From positions 1,860,001-1,924,000 of the forward strand of contig JAUEDM010000002.1 in the NCBI GenBank assembly GCA_033439685.1: a stretch of 64,000 nucleotides of DNA. The letters are read 5' to 3'. The stretch comes from Apodospora peruviana. Taxonomy: Eukaryota > Ascomycota > Sordariomycetes > Sordariales > Lasiosphaeriaceae. Positions 47,650 through 60,500 of this stretch are shown one piece after another (the stretch's first letter is position 1; the number at the start of each line of letters is the position of its first letter). A model generated the notes under the pieces. It did not search any database, was not told the DNA's origin, and worked only from the letters and a program-made list of their open reading frames with translations. Both the position numbers and the translations under genes were made by a program.

Positions 47650-50600
47650 GTTTTGTTCTAGACTTATGCCCTCCGAGTGCAGATGAGATGGCGTACTCGG
47701 TCCTGCTACCTTCGTGACGGAGGATGGTAGTGTGGCCAGCACTCGTTGATCAAAGACAGTTGGAATTTGGGATTTCAGATCAGATGGTCACCTCTGCTTG
47801 ATTTTTAGACAAGTAGGGAAAGAGTTGAGTGGGAGTAAAACACAAACTCGAGAGAGGCAGGGCAGGGGTGAGGGACGTTGATAAAGAGGCACCGCTTCTA
47901 TGGATGGCTGGGGGCCTTCGTCTCATGTGAAGGTGGGTTTATAGTTTCTCGACCCATGCTCATGTGGACCATGATGTATGTACTATACGGAGATAATGTG
48001 TCTGGTATAAAAAGAGACGGTTCATGATTTTCGTGTGGGGGAGCACGACAACGGCGGCCATGCTACCCTGAGCCGTAATCCGTACAGCTACGAAGACGTC
48101 GGACCCGGTCAATCTTTGGGGATCCTTGGCATGGGGACACAGCCAGTGAGGCTGGGCTGAACCAAAATATAAACGCCAGATAAGAGAGCCTGATTGGCCC
48201 GACCAGTGTGTCAGTCAGTCGTGGGATGGAGGGCTGGAAGGAGAACAAGACCAAGAGGGAATAGCGCTCCCTCCAAGTGCTGCCAAGGGCGGGAGAACAC
48301 GCATTAGCACCCCGGCCAGAACCACACCTCAGCGAGGCATCGAACTGTCTGTCCGATTTCCCCAGGCTCCCATAACGATGAGGGGAGACGAGACGGCCCC
48401 CAAGAAGAGAGAATTTCGTCACTCAACCAAGGCTATGTTTTGTTTGGTGATAGGCTACAGCGTATCTCTTCATGTTCAGAACTAGTTGTGCTTTTTGAAG
48501 GAGCCGTCGTAGCCGTGAGGAGGAGCGGTCAGTTAGTACCTATGTGTAAGACGGCTGAAGCCGCTGAAGATGAGCCACCAGTTGCCCTCGAAAGTAGGTA
48601 ATCACCACGAACCGATCAAAGTTATCCAGCCCTCTGTTCACTCATTCCGTTCATATTAGGCCGGAATCGAAGTCGGGTAGGCAGGTCCGAAGGGGGACCC
48701 CTCGTGAAGCAAAAGGTCGACCGGGATTGCCAACAGACCGAGCGAGCTATTATTGGACGGAAAACGACGCAAGCTGATAGGCTGCCGCCGAGATGCGAAT
48801 CTTGAGGACAACTCGCTCGGAAACCTTCGTACGCAGTCGTGGCTTCCAGAATTTGTATCAAAATGGAGGCGTTCTTATCTCTTGAAAGGAACAAGGCAAC
48901 GGTATGGACGAGCTGGACTAAAAGCCACCAGAGTGGCCTTCCTCGTCGGTCGTGCCTCGCGTGAAGCATGGTTGGTGAGGCTAGCCGCCAAGGCATCAAA
49001 TGGGCAACATGCCAGAATGGGCTTCTGGTGTGCATGCACACCACCACTTTTGATGGCCGAAACATGGGTGGCTTGCTTGCGCAGTAAGAAACCCTTTTCT
49101 TGGCGACCCTAAGGAGATCTGCGCGTTCCGGGGAAGAAAAGGCCCGGATTCAGCGTTCCTATGATGGTAGTATTCGCCGATTCGGCGTGTTCAGATTCAG
49201 CCCGTTCGATGATGGAAACGGACAGGCCGAAAACACGATTGGCTTGGATGACGAGTGAGTAAGCCTGATGAAAGGGGGGAAATTCACGATAGTCTTTCTT
49301 GCACCGCGGATTTGTCCAACTGCAAATTGCCATCTATGTAGGAATATGTACTATGTAGGTACCTAGGTATGACCCACAGCAGCAACGGCAACGCAAGGGG
49401 GGCATCATCGAAACGATCGTGAGCCATGAACGCTCCAACGGGTCAGCCAGTGATGCGCGTCTTGTCAGCAATCTGGTAGGGCTGACCGAAAACTTGCACA
49501 TGGAAAGCAGGGGCCAGTCCTCTTGCGTCCGCCACTTACAGGCCTTGTTGAGTGGCATCCCATCCTCGAGTCTGGTCCTCGGGATGATTTCGAGATTTCT
49601 CGAAGAATAGGGTCCGTTCGGGAAGGAGGCGACGCGCAATGGGAATGGGTTTCATTATTTGCGTTCTTGGATTCCATAGTGGTTTGGTGCAGTTGCAGGA
49701 AACGCAGGAACATTGGATACCTTCCAGGTTGGTAGCCCCTTTAGGTTCTCCCGATTATCGTCGTACTGTACAGACCCGCAGCCTGGAACCACCAAACTGC
49801 CATTGGGTTCCGGGAAGAGCCAGGTGACGTGGAGAGGTGTTCAATAGCAGTGTGTACACAGCATATGTTCCTGCTTTAGAAACTTCCATTCTACCCGACA
49901 CGCAGGAGTGTCTATCTTTGGGACCTTGCTGCTAGTTGTGTTACTTAATCTACCTCTACATACGACTTATGGTCTGCAATCAGGTCTTCCCGCCAACAAA
50001 AACTCGGACGTTGCACCGCACCCGATAATCTCATGCGATTCTCGGTCGGGACGATGGCCCCCAGCAGGTCCCCAGGTCCCCAGGCCGGTCCCAGCCCGTC
50101 GTCCCCAAGATAGCGGCAGGCAATCAATGTTTCCATCAATCAAAGGACTCGAAAAGGAGCACTGCCCGCCTCCCCCAACCGCACAGCCCAGCAGCTGCCT
50201 CGCCCACCTCCTCATACATTTGGTACAACCCGAGGCCGAGGCTTGGAAGGAAACAATCCGACACGCTGCTGAACATTTTCCAGCTGGGCTGGGTCAATAT
50301 ATTCCAATTGCTGACTCCATTTTACGGATACAGATTAATTACAGATCAACCTTTATCAACAGACAGTCCCTGCTTGTATGAATATTGGGACCGTGATTCG
50401 TTGGCTCAAGGTGTGTTTCGAGAGCCTTGTCGTGTTGGCGCAAGTTGGATATCATACAGAACTTGACAGATCCCATCACATGAATAGCCCTCGCACATGC
50501 AGGCGTGCCAGGATACCAGTACTGCGGCGACTGCCTGAGATCAACCGCTGCAACACCCAGTCAGAATGGAACCTCACATCTGTAGCCGTGGTTCTAACGC

Positions 50601-51196
50601 CTAAGCGCTCGGCTCCGTTCCCCGGGCCTTTCCCGTCCCCAACAACGACCACGCTGCAGGCCTTCACAAATTCACCGAAAACAACAAAGGACAGTATCTT
50701 TGTGTGATGGCTAATCAGTGAAAAAGAACATCACTTAGGGATGGTTTATGTATTTTAAACTCCTTAATAGTGTTCCAGTGTGCGCCATAAAGTGAACTTC
50801 GTCGCGTCCCCCGCCCCTTTTCCAGCAGACTCCGGCGCCGCGGCTTTCATTCCGAACCCGACTTGTCTTCTGCCCAGTTGGACTCCTAGTTCATAGAGGT
50901 ACGGATATTCTGCGCCGCACTTCACCAACGGAAGCGGCTACCCGATAGCTGTACCATTCAGTCGCCTCTTTTTAACCTTCATCACATCTAGTTACGACGG
51001 GCTTTTCCTCCCAAGAGCTGTGCCATCCGGTCGCCTTTGATTTCTATTCATCACATCTAGTGATAAGGAGTTTCTTCTTGGCAGGCCAAGTTGACGTCGC
51101 TTATCGAGATGTCTTCGCCTCCACCTCCTGGACGACGACTTCGTCCAACCAATTATCAACAAGCTTGCAAATCTTCGCAGTCACCAACACACCGCT
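47650..51196. other. Gene-poor region, 3.5 kb
   Basis: I find no convincing gene on either strand. Frames of 119-157 codons (48063-48422 minus, 48753-49112 plus, 49908-50381 plus) have no domain, no plausible splice partner and no signal peptide. A palindromic GTAGGTACCTAGGTA motif sits at 49352-49367. The left part is the GMC gene 5' flank and the right part the GDH 3' flank. Confidence 0.5.
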
Positions 51197-52699
51197 CTAG
51201 AGCTTCGCCCACCAATCGCCCTGCTCCTGCATCGCTTCTGCGACCTTGACGAAGCCGGCGATGTTGCTGCCAGCAACCAAGCTAGGCAGCTCGCCCTCGG
51301 GGGCTGTGACGTATTTCTTAGCTGTGTTCAGGCCGTCGAAGAAGGCATTCTTCATGATGCCCTTGAGCTTCTCATCAACCTCCTCCGAGGTCCACGACAA
51401 GCGCTGGCTGTTCTGTGCCATCTCCAATCCCGACACCGCGACACCGCCGCAGTTGGCAGCCTTGCCTACAAGGTGGTGTTAATCACTTGTTACGTGTGGA
51501 TAGGCATCTGGGGTGGGGAATGCTTCACTGCTTACCTGGAGCGTACCAAACAGCCTCTCCCTTGTGCTCCTTGCGGTGGGCCTCGAAGAGGTCAATAGCC
51601 TCTTGCGTGCAGCCCATATTAGAACCTTCGGCGACAAACTTGCAGCCGGCGGCGATCAGACCCTCGGCCTCCTCCTTGCTGACCTCGTTCTGGGTCGCAG
51701 ACGGCAGGGCGATGTCGACCTTGCCGACGTGGAGCCACGGGCGGGCACCCGGGAGATACTTGAACTTGCCCTTGTGGTCGAAGGCCGTGAGCGACTGACG
51801 CTTGACCTTGAGGGCCGCAATGGTATTGACATCCTCGGGGGTGAAGGAGCCCTCACCCTCGACGACAAGCGCACCCTGGGAGTCGGACATGGAGACGACA
51901 GTCGCGCCAAGCTCAATGCACTTCAGGGCGGCGTACTGCGCAACGTTGCCGGATCCGGAGATGGCAACGCGCTTGCCAGCCCAGCTGCCAGCTCCGTAGT
52001 GCTCGAGCATGTGGCCGACATAGTAGACGAGGCCGTAGCCAGTGGCCTCGGGCCGGATCAAGCTGCCTCCCCAGTTGAGCCCCTTGCCAGTTAAGACACC
52101 CTCGAACTTGTTGCGCTCCTTGCGGTAGGTGCCAAACATCCAGCCAATCTCACGGCCAGACACACCAATATCGCCAGCGGGCACATCGGTGTCGGCACCG
52201 ATATGCTTGGACAGCTCGCGCATGAAGGCGACGCAGAACCGCCTGATCTCGGCGTCGCTCTTGCCCTTGGGGTCGAAGTCGGCACCGCCCTTGCCGCCAC
52301 CCATGTTCAGGCCCGTGAGAGCATTCTTGAAGATCTGCTCAAAGCCCAGGAACTTGAGGATGGACAGGTTGACCGACTTGTGTAGTCTCAGACCGCCCTT
52401 GTAGGGGCCAAGAGCCGAGTTGAACTGGACGCGGTATCCGCGGTTGACCTGGAGGTTGCCAGCATCGTCCTCCCAGACGACGCGGAACTGGATGATGCGC
52501 TCGGGGATGGAGACGACCTTGAGGGCGATCCTGTACTCGGGCTTCTGCTCGAACAGGGAGCTGTGCTCGAGACTGCTGACGAGCTCTGGAGACACAATGA
52601 TATGTCAGCTTATCTGCGCAGCTCGTGGTAGATAAGCGACCGTCTTAACTCACCGTTGTATGCCTGCTCGAACTCAGGCTCGGAAGGAAGGTTGGACAT
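51197..52699 (-). CDS. gdh: NADP-specific glutamate dehydrogenase
   Basis: CDS complement(join(51197..51465, 51536..52585, 52654..52699)), 454 residues, identical in length to Neurospora AM. Key residues are visible: GGLRLHKSVN and GLNMGGGKGGADFDPKGKSD (substrate site with catalytic Lys), DVPAGDIGVSGREIGWMFG, and the dinucleotide-binding ISGSGNVAQYAALK. The sequence is of the hexameric microbial, NADP-preferring type, which aminates 2-oxoglutarate to glutamate for ammonium assimilation. Exon 1 is only 46 nt (MSNLPSEPEFEQAYN); the last intron splits APGK from AANCGGVAVSG. Intron 1 carries inverted GATA sites (separate entry). Confidence 0.97.
52608..52637. promoter_or_regulatory. Inverted GATA sites in NADP-GDH intron 1
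   Basis: A perfect 8-base inverted repeat GCTTATCT (52608-52615) and AGATAAGC (52630-52637), spaced by 14 bases, contains two back-to-back GATAAG sites, the preferred form of the fungal nitrogen GATA factors AreA/NIT2. It lies inside the first intron of the ammonium-assimilation gene. A role in nitrogen control is inferred. Confidence 0.45.
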
Positions 52700-54660
52700 G
52701 ATGACGGGTATCTAGGAGGGTAAAAAAGGGGGGTATTTGGTTGAAGAAAGGCTGGCAAGAGTTTGCTCAAGAGAAAAAGGTATTACTGGGTATCGCTCGT
52801 TAGGGTTTCGTTACTTCGTTTGGGAATTGACTCGGAGGAGAATGACCGGAGAGAGAAGGAGAATGCGCAATGACGAGGAGGAGGCCAAATTTTATATACA
52901 TCTGTGGAGGGGGAAGATAAGGAAGGAGAGAGTGTAGTACGGAGTGGGGGGGATAGGATGGAAAGAGGAGGAGAGGGAAATGAGCGAACAGGCAGTTCCT
53001 GCCTCCGGGGATCAACGTGGAAGCATGATGAAACCCTAGTCAACATCTCATGAGCAGCTCAGCAAAAAACACCTCGCAATGTGCAGCTCTCAAAAATGAT
53101 AGTAAGCTATCCCAGCTCTCCGGACCGGCATCGACCTGGCAGCTTACAGCTTGTCGTCAGTGGGGGTTCCCTGCAGCAGAGCGGGCCTTAGATCGGGATG
53201 GGGTGCCTAGGGGTTGCTGGCGCCGGCATATTCCCTCACCCTAAAACAGCACCGTCTCGCGGCTCTCCCGTAGTAGGTACGTACTTACCTTACCTCTAAT
53301 AACCTCACGCTCTAGCCTCGCAGACCTTAGACCAAGCTGCTGGCCGCTTATGTTCGAGACGGTTGGCTAATAGAGACTGTAAAGAGCAAATAGGTGAAGG
53401 TGAGTGAGCAGTATTTTTGCGTCGCCCACTAGCCGTCCTCAGGTCCTGGGCCCAGCCGCGACTATCGAATTTGAGATATATTCTTTTGGTCTCTCTCGTA
53501 TGAGCCCTCGCAAGAGTGACCGATAGAATGCTCATAAGGTTGCTTTCCATTGGTCTGGCTGCCCTGATTCAGGACTCAACTTCGTCATACACTTGGACAA
53601 GTCAATATGAATTGGGAACCTTCTTTCGCCGCCGCATGCAGACCAAGCGCACATCATCTTATCAGTGGAATCACTCCTGCCTGCCACATGGTGATTGGGC
53701 CGAGCAGGAGGGTCCTCCATCTGTTTGCCGTTCTCGGTGCCCACCCGGTGACAGTAGGGCCACCGACCGGGGAGGAGAGTGTGAGACGAGCGGACGGTGA
53801 TGTGCGCGCGGAAGGCTTCCTCTTGATACTGTAATGTGCCCTTTCCCCGGGAGGTGGGTGATTGCGTAAGCCAAGCCGACGCTGTCACGGATGTCTTTTC
53901 TCTTTGACAGTGAAATGCAAGGAAGGAACATGCCAAAATGGAAGCGCATGGTTTGCGCAGCTGCATTGAGATCGCTGCTCGGGCGTATCTTGTCCGCGAG
54001 TCACAACCTAGGTACCTAGGTTTTGGCAGTTGCGAAGACGGGAAGTGTGTAAAAGCCGCAACCACGCAACAGCGGCAACCCGGTCACCCCACAACGACTC
54101 AAAACGTCACGACTCGGACCTACCCGTTCCCTTATCCTCGAGCATCTATTGGTCGCCTCGACAAGTTAGGTATTCGAATGTGAGAGATATGGACCCACAA
54201 AGGAACGAGACAAGCGAGAAACGAAAAAGCTTAAGCCGTAGTCCACCGCTGCCAAAGCCGGAAGGGGTTCATCTCCACGAGTCCATTTTCGATCGGGTGT
54301 TTCCGGCTCAGACTGTTCTAGTCTTTTTCTGTTTTTTTCTTGCTGGGTTGTCCTGAGTTTTGTTTCGCGGCGAGCGGTAAGTTGAAATTGGGGGTTGGGA
54401 GGAAAAAGAAATTAAAATGGAGCTTTCAGTCTATCGACGGCCTCGCCGTCGTGGTGTTGTTGTTGTTGTTGCTCCGACATCGCAGACCACCCGCGTCTGC
54501 CATACATACCCAGTGTTACATTCATCTCACAGCTGGGCTTCACCGCTGAGTGACTAGGCACGGGGCTGCGGGGTTTTTTGTTTCATGGTGTTTCTTCAGC
54601 CTTGCCTCTTTTCTTCCGGACTTTAAGCCGCAAGCGTGAATGTGAACGCGTACCACGTGC

Positions 54661-54741
54661 GGGTCGTTGCGAGATGGAGTCTAGTGGTAAGGGTTGTTGG
54701 GAGATGGAGTCTCCGGGCAATAAGAAGATGGAGCCAAGCTA
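54661..54741. repeat. 30-base tandem repeat, 2.7 copies
   Basis: Units 54661-54690 and 54691-54720 differ at six positions (GGGT(C/T)GTTG(C/G)GAGATGGAGTC...), and 54721-54741 is a partial, more divergent third copy with AAGATGGAGCC. Confidence 0.7.
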
Positions 54742-56025
54742 AGTAAGTACACTGGTCCCTGCCGCATCAGCAAATTTAACGATAAGCTTGTGGGCCTTGC
54801 AGTGCTTCCTAAGACTCAGTCCTATATACCGGCATACACCGACTCCGGACGGAAGGTATACTCAACGACATGGTGCGGGTTCCTTCCAGCTGAAGGTTGC
54901 GACGACTCGGAACACCGAACTCGCTTCCTGTCTCACTTGTTTCTTGCAACGCTGTCAGACAACCACGGCTTGCCCTTTCTCTCTGTCCCTTTTTGGGGTG
55001 GTCTTCCCCGGTCTTGAAGGCTACACGCAACGACGGAGTGGTCGACGCTAATCGTACATAAGATATACTTCAGTGTCCCTGCTGTTTGGTGTCTTCAGGA
55101 CATGAATCTGGTATCCTTTAAGTTTGCGACGGGCGGTTACGTTCAGTTGTGCCACCCTATATAATCATCCAACTCCTTGGGGCCGGTTAGATGAAGCCCG
55201 TTGAGTGGAAGGCAGGTGGGTTGGTTGGTTTGCTAGTGGTTACCTCCTTACCCCTGAATCTTCATCCCTCAGCTTCCCACATCGTAAGGGCGGACAGGCA
55301 GAACAGCGCGGGCAACCGCAACCTCTCGGATCCGAGGTCCACTTCCTCCTCCTCCTTGCGTCTGTAAGTCGTGGTTGCTCTTGCCATCCTTACATAATGC
55401 TACCTCCCCAAATCAGAGATCGCAAGTGCGCCCCTCCGCGGGGCGTCAGCTTTTCTGCAAGGACTCAAGTTGGACCTCCCGAGTGTCACGGTAAGTACGG
55501 ATTGCTCCAACTTGAAGTCTCACGAACAAGCCAAGTGTTTCTGTACCTGCCGCCGTGTAGGTGTTCATGGCGATGGCTCCACTCCCTCCCCGCCTCGGAT
55601 TCCTTTCCCGCAACACTTCTGTCTCGAAATCCGGGTGGGCAAGTATCGCGAACACATTTTCATGTGAACCGTTCGCTGGAAATCTTCTCGGATGTCATGA
55701 TATACATATATATGAACGTGCTCTTCGTGTAAATGTTGTGTTGTATCGTCGGGGACATGATCACTCTCTTGCTGTCTTCTATATACTTTGCCGAAGTATC
55801 TTCATTTTTACGGGGAATTTCGTTTATTAAACACGCCTTGGTGGCCAGAACCGAAAGGCGGCTTGGAACTCGACAATCGCTCTGAAGGTCACTCACTCTG
55901 AATCGGCACGTCTATGTGGGTAGTGATATGCGCATACTGGCTGGCACAGTCGCGTGGGTCGTTGGGATCTAGGCTGCAGGGACGAAGTGAAGACCGCTTC
56001 AACGGTTAGGTACTAGTACTTCCTG

Positions 56026-56055
56026 ACACACACACACATATATATATATATATAT
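56026..56055. repeat. (AC)n(AT)n microsatellite
   Basis: Six AC units run directly into nine AT units, a compound dinucleotide microsatellite in intergenic DNA. Confidence 0.9.
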
Positions 56056-56574
56056 CCAAGGATAATAAATATTGTATACTACCTTATGTCTTACCTAGGC
56101 AAACGGTATGTTCTTATCCAAACTGAGGCCGGCGGTGCGAAGCAATTGCACCAAGGTCTGGTTTCCGGCAGAGGTGTATATATAAATGAACATATGGAAC
56201 TAAAGAACAAGACAAAGCATGGATGGGGTATATATGTAATTTTTCGTTGTTTTTCTTGTTTGCCTACCCAGAAAGAAAAAGGGAGATGGATAAATCTTTT
56301 GGTCTAATGGATATCAATTGACGGACTCCCTTGTCTCTCAACCACACGCACCGTTCTTTTCTTCCTTCACACTCCCCTTTCAACCTCCTCAATACCAATG
56401 TTCGTCCCTCCCTCATCCCAGAAAGTGGCCTACGATACAAAAATAAAACCAACCAAACCACTTCAACATGATCTCTTCATAAATTGGGAAACCCCCACGT
56501 AGGGGGAGATGAAATGAAAATTCGAATAGAAGAAACACAATTAAAGAACAACCCGCTTTCTAAACCTTGATGCT

Positions 56575-57598
56575 CTAAGACACTTGCATCACCATGGGAC
56601 CAGCCAGGATGATCTCGTCCGCGAGCACGCCAGTGAGGGGTCCTTCGCTGGCCAGGTTGACATAGACAATACCGGCCAAACCCTGGGGCACGACGCAGCC
56701 AACAGCAGGATCAAAGGCGGTGAAAGCAGTGCCGCCGGCGGGGAGGCCGCCGGTTGTGAAAGCGCAGAATGCAGCATTGGCAGCGGCGTCCGACTGGAGC
56801 TTGATGGTGGCGCCGGCCTGGACAGCAGCCGCGCTTTGTCCCTCGGCCATGGTCAGGGTGGGGAACGCGGTCAGGATCAGGTTGCTGCCCTCGGGGCAGC
56901 TCGCGATGAAGGGCGCGGCGAGCGAGAAGACCTGCTGGGGCGACAGCGGGGTGTCGAAGGGCTGCGGCACGGCGACGAGCTTGCTGGCGGCGCGAATGAA
57001 GGTCTGGTGGCGCGCCTCGACGGTAAGAATGCTGCCGGCCGTCGTCAGGATGCTGGGATCCGTCACGAGCTTAGCGGCGCCGAGGTAAGCCGACACGCCG
57101 ACGTTCTCGAGCACGGCGGCGGTGGCGACCATGCCGGCGGCATCGGTGAAGCCGAAGTTGTAGGTGCACGCCTCGACCGGCTTGGTGCCGGCCTGAGCGA
57201 TGGCGCCTTGCAGCGTGATGACGTGCGCCTCCTCGGTCTTCCCGATCTGGGTCAGGTCGGTTATTTGCTCGGGGGCCAAGCCGAGGGCCTGGAACTGATC
57301 GGCTGGGAACTTGGCGAAGCCCTCACGATAGAATGCCTCTTCGAGCAACTCGAGGGTTAGGGCGCTGTGAGAAAGGGTTAGTTCTCCGACTTGTCTGAGT
57401 CTCTTGAGAATGTGGGTCTCACAATTGCAGGATATCAATGTCTGTTAGGCCGGCGGCGGCTGCAAGGGCGTTTTGGCGCTTCATGAAGTTGTGAATCTTC
57501 ATTTGCGACCTCGTCAACTTCGGGTATGCTGGTAGTGCGGAGGCGACAGCTGCCAGTCCCGCCACAACGACACCGAGGCTCTTGATGATCGAAGGCAT
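56575..57598 (-). CDS. Rds1-like secreted ferritin-fold protein
   Basis: CDS complement(join(56575..57364, 57423..57598)), 321 residues. A signal peptide (IKSLGVVVAGLAAVASA, about 5-22) is followed by a ferritin-like four-helix region: DIDILQFALTLELLEEAFYR, then EEAHVITLQGAI and ILTVEARHQTFIRAAS, with the paired Glu/His residues typical of the fold. The C-terminal part (about 190-321) is a small Ala/Gly/Thr-rich beta region with two or three Cys. This matches the fungal family named after fission-yeast Rds1, whose expression responds to stress and nutrients; biochemical activity is unknown. Metal binding is plausible from the helices but not shown. Confidence 0.88.
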
Positions 57599-60500
57599 TT
57601 TGTATGTCGATTAGTTGTGTTATGTGATCTTCGAATCTGTTTTTTTCCTTTTCCGCAAGTCCTGCCTGGCTGTTGAATATAAAAACGCCCGCCTAGTGCT
57701 GAGTATTAAAAAGTATTAACGGTAGGTAATGAACGAGAGCAAGGCAAGATAGAGAATGTGAGTGAGTGACAGACTGAGCTGCTTAAAGGAGAGTGAGAAA
57801 GCAGACCAGCGCTTTTGGAGTGTGTGTGGGGGAAAGAAGCGAACTGAACACAAGCACAGAGCGTGGAGTGAAGAAGAAAGGAAGGAAAAAGAAGAGTCAA
57901 GGCGGAGTTGCTGATGGGAAACGGCCATGGATAAAGAAGGCCTGCCAAGGCTTAGTTTGTGTCGAAAGCTCTGGTGAGCGGCTCTTGACCGTTCCGGGAC
58001 CCGCATCGTACAGTAGAATCAAGCAGCCAGGGAGTGCGGGCGTGTGCGTGGACGGTGGGAGGGCATCATCCCTCCCGTCGGCGACTTCGTCGTCCGCCGG
58101 TTCGTGTCCCACGTTCCATGTTCCCCCAAGGGAGCAAACGTTTCCCTTCTTTCCCCCCCGCGCCCCCATGCTAGAACTAGACCCTGCGAGACTTGATGTA
58201 TGAGAGACCTAACCGGAAGAAGCCATCCTGATCACCCTGTTCAGCGCCCGGACGTGGATGCGAGCTTGTCCAGGGTACCTACTGTTGCAGGCCCGGTTGG
58301 AACAGTGGGGACTGGCAGCAGTGATGGGCTTCCGGTTTGGGGCAAGATTGGGAACGAGACAATGGATCACAGAGTGGAAAGGAGGGCCCGGGCAGATCTG
58401 GGCTGTTTCGTTTCCCCAGCTTCGAAGACGCAGAATCTCGACGACGACGTCGAAGGAGGTTGCACGGCTGCGACAGGAGGCTGAAGAGAGCCAATCAGAC
58501 CAGGCGGCGGCCCGTTTAAGGTTGGGATGAAGGGAATCCTCCCCCTGCTCGGGGGCCTGGGTTGCGGTATCCTTACCTACCGTACTCTTCAGGGTTGGGT
58601 GGGAACGTGGATTCGTGGAAAAGGGTTTGCAGTGGCAGAGTGGGAGCGTTAAACGTCGGCTTGGCGACTGCCCTGGACCCGTAGGTAGCTAGATTTAACC
58701 GAGGGGTCGGTCAACCTGGGGACGGGACCCGCCAACTGCCAGAACTGCCGGGGGGGCACGGGGTACCGCAACGGGGGATCTGTGACGCTGGCGCCCACCG
58801 TGCTCGTCTCAGACGGGTTTCAATCCGGCGGACCACGACAAACCCGGGTTGATGTCATTTGCCATCCAGTCCTGCGACAGCTCAAGTCTGCCACTCTTTG
58901 CTTCCGAACAATGCGCTTATCTCTCTGGCTCTACATTTAGCTGCGTTGCGGATGCGGATGTGGACGCTGTCAAACTCAAAGCGCAGAAACATCTTTATTT
59001 CTTTTCTCCATCATCACGAGTTTGTTTCCCCTTGATGCAACGATATCGAGGTAAACCCACCCCTTTCATTCATGGCGGCCGTCGCAGGGACAAAAACGGG
59101 GGAGGTCAAGGTCCGTCTGACCTTTAGGTAAGGTAGCCTTGTTCAGATATGGCTATTAATCGTGTAAACGCCCGGGCAAACAGAACTGGACAGGCAGAGA
59201 TGATCCCCGTTGCATGGTCGTTTACACCCTCTCACATGCTGCATGCTTCGAAGGCCACCATCTACAATGTCTCCAGCATGACGCGCTGACCTTCAACGCA
59301 GTATGTAAACGCCGCCTCGCTTCTGCGGGTAGGTGGTCAGGTCAGCGATCCATCGTTCTGTGCCTTGATACCGTAACATCCATCATACATTCTAACAGTT
59401 CCGTACCTGCTTTTCTCCGTGGCCGTGGCCCGGCGGCGTCGGCAATTGCTTGTTTCTGGCGGATCTAGGATCTAGGTCTTACTACAGGCGGCCTGTCTGG
59501 TCATCTCGGACACACAGTTACACGGTCACGACAGTATACTACATAGCAAGTTCTTTCCTGTCTTAGGTGGACTTGTCTATAACAAGAACAACAATTGCTA
59601 GGTTTAGCTAGCTTGGATAAGACATATTATCTACATATTCCTTCAAGGGTCGGGCCCAGACTGTGACGGCTGCTGCTGCGGCCCTGATATAGAAAGTAAG
59701 GGGCTCCCCCACTCGCATATAGGTAAGGTAAGGCAAGTGAGGTGGCAGGGAGCAGCTAGGTAAGCTTAAAACCCCCCAGAATAACACCCAAGGCCGTGAA
59801 GCGAAATCAAGTGTCAATTATCCGGGGTATTTATCGGATGACAGTGACGGAATAAAGCTTGGCCATGCAGCACGATGCCTTTGTGATACAAGAGGCTGGA
59901 ATAGTCCGAGGTAAAGGGGGGCGAAAGAATCAATTTTCTTCGAAACGTGGTGGGCAACTGGAAACTGACACTAACACAACGCAAGCAAGACACACTGAGA
60001 TACCAACGAGTGATTTCTGTATTCTACATCCTAGATTTCAAAGTGTGTTTGGTTGTTTCGTCCAACCCAAGACATCTTAGATTTATCATAGTTCATACCT
60101 ATTTTTTCATTTTGTGTTAACACTGTCTTCAAACCAACCAGTGGGTACCTGGCCTAACTCACTCCACGACACAAAACAACTTCAACGGAACAAAACATAT
60201 GGGCCTTTACTAATCCCCTACCAACAAACCTGCGATATATGCCCTTCCAACACCTTCTTTTATGCTAGATGGGTATCATCACACAAAAGGTCAAGTTGTG
60301 TTGTGGACAGCTTGCACGCCTTGCCATGAAGCTGTGAATATGAAATAGGTTCCCATGAAAATGATATATCCTATTTTATCTATCCGCTCTTCTCCAGCTC
60401 GAGATCTTCCAATGTTGCTGCCCCAAATTTCACAGTCTAGTTCTAGAACTGAAAGACACCCTCAAGAAACCTACGGTATCCTCCTGTGTGTGTTGTGTGT

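Larger units (their letters stand above)
52700..56574. other. Gene-poor region, 3.9 kb
   Basis: I find no supportable coding gene. The first 300 bases are the GDH promoter side with purine-rich sequence. Then come TACCT-type motifs (53276-53298; CCTAGGTACCTAGG at 54008-54021), a 30-base tandem repeat and a CA/TA microsatellite, both listed. The longest frame (175 codons, 55205-55732) shows no domain. Confidence 0.5.

Noticed and set aside
47740..47742. Upstream GTG start for the GMC-hydrolase gene
   Set aside because: Not an ATG, and an in-frame stop lies near 47776; the first in-frame ATG is at 47649.
49908..50381. A 157-codon plus-strand frame in the 48-51 kb gap
   Set aside because: The first residues are hydrophobic but there is no clear signal peptide at an ATG in good context, no domain and strong Pro/repeat bias.
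55205..55732. A 175-codon plus-strand frame between GDH and the Rds1-like gene
   Set aside because: Overlapping frames on both strands are equally open, and no family or conserved pattern could be seen.
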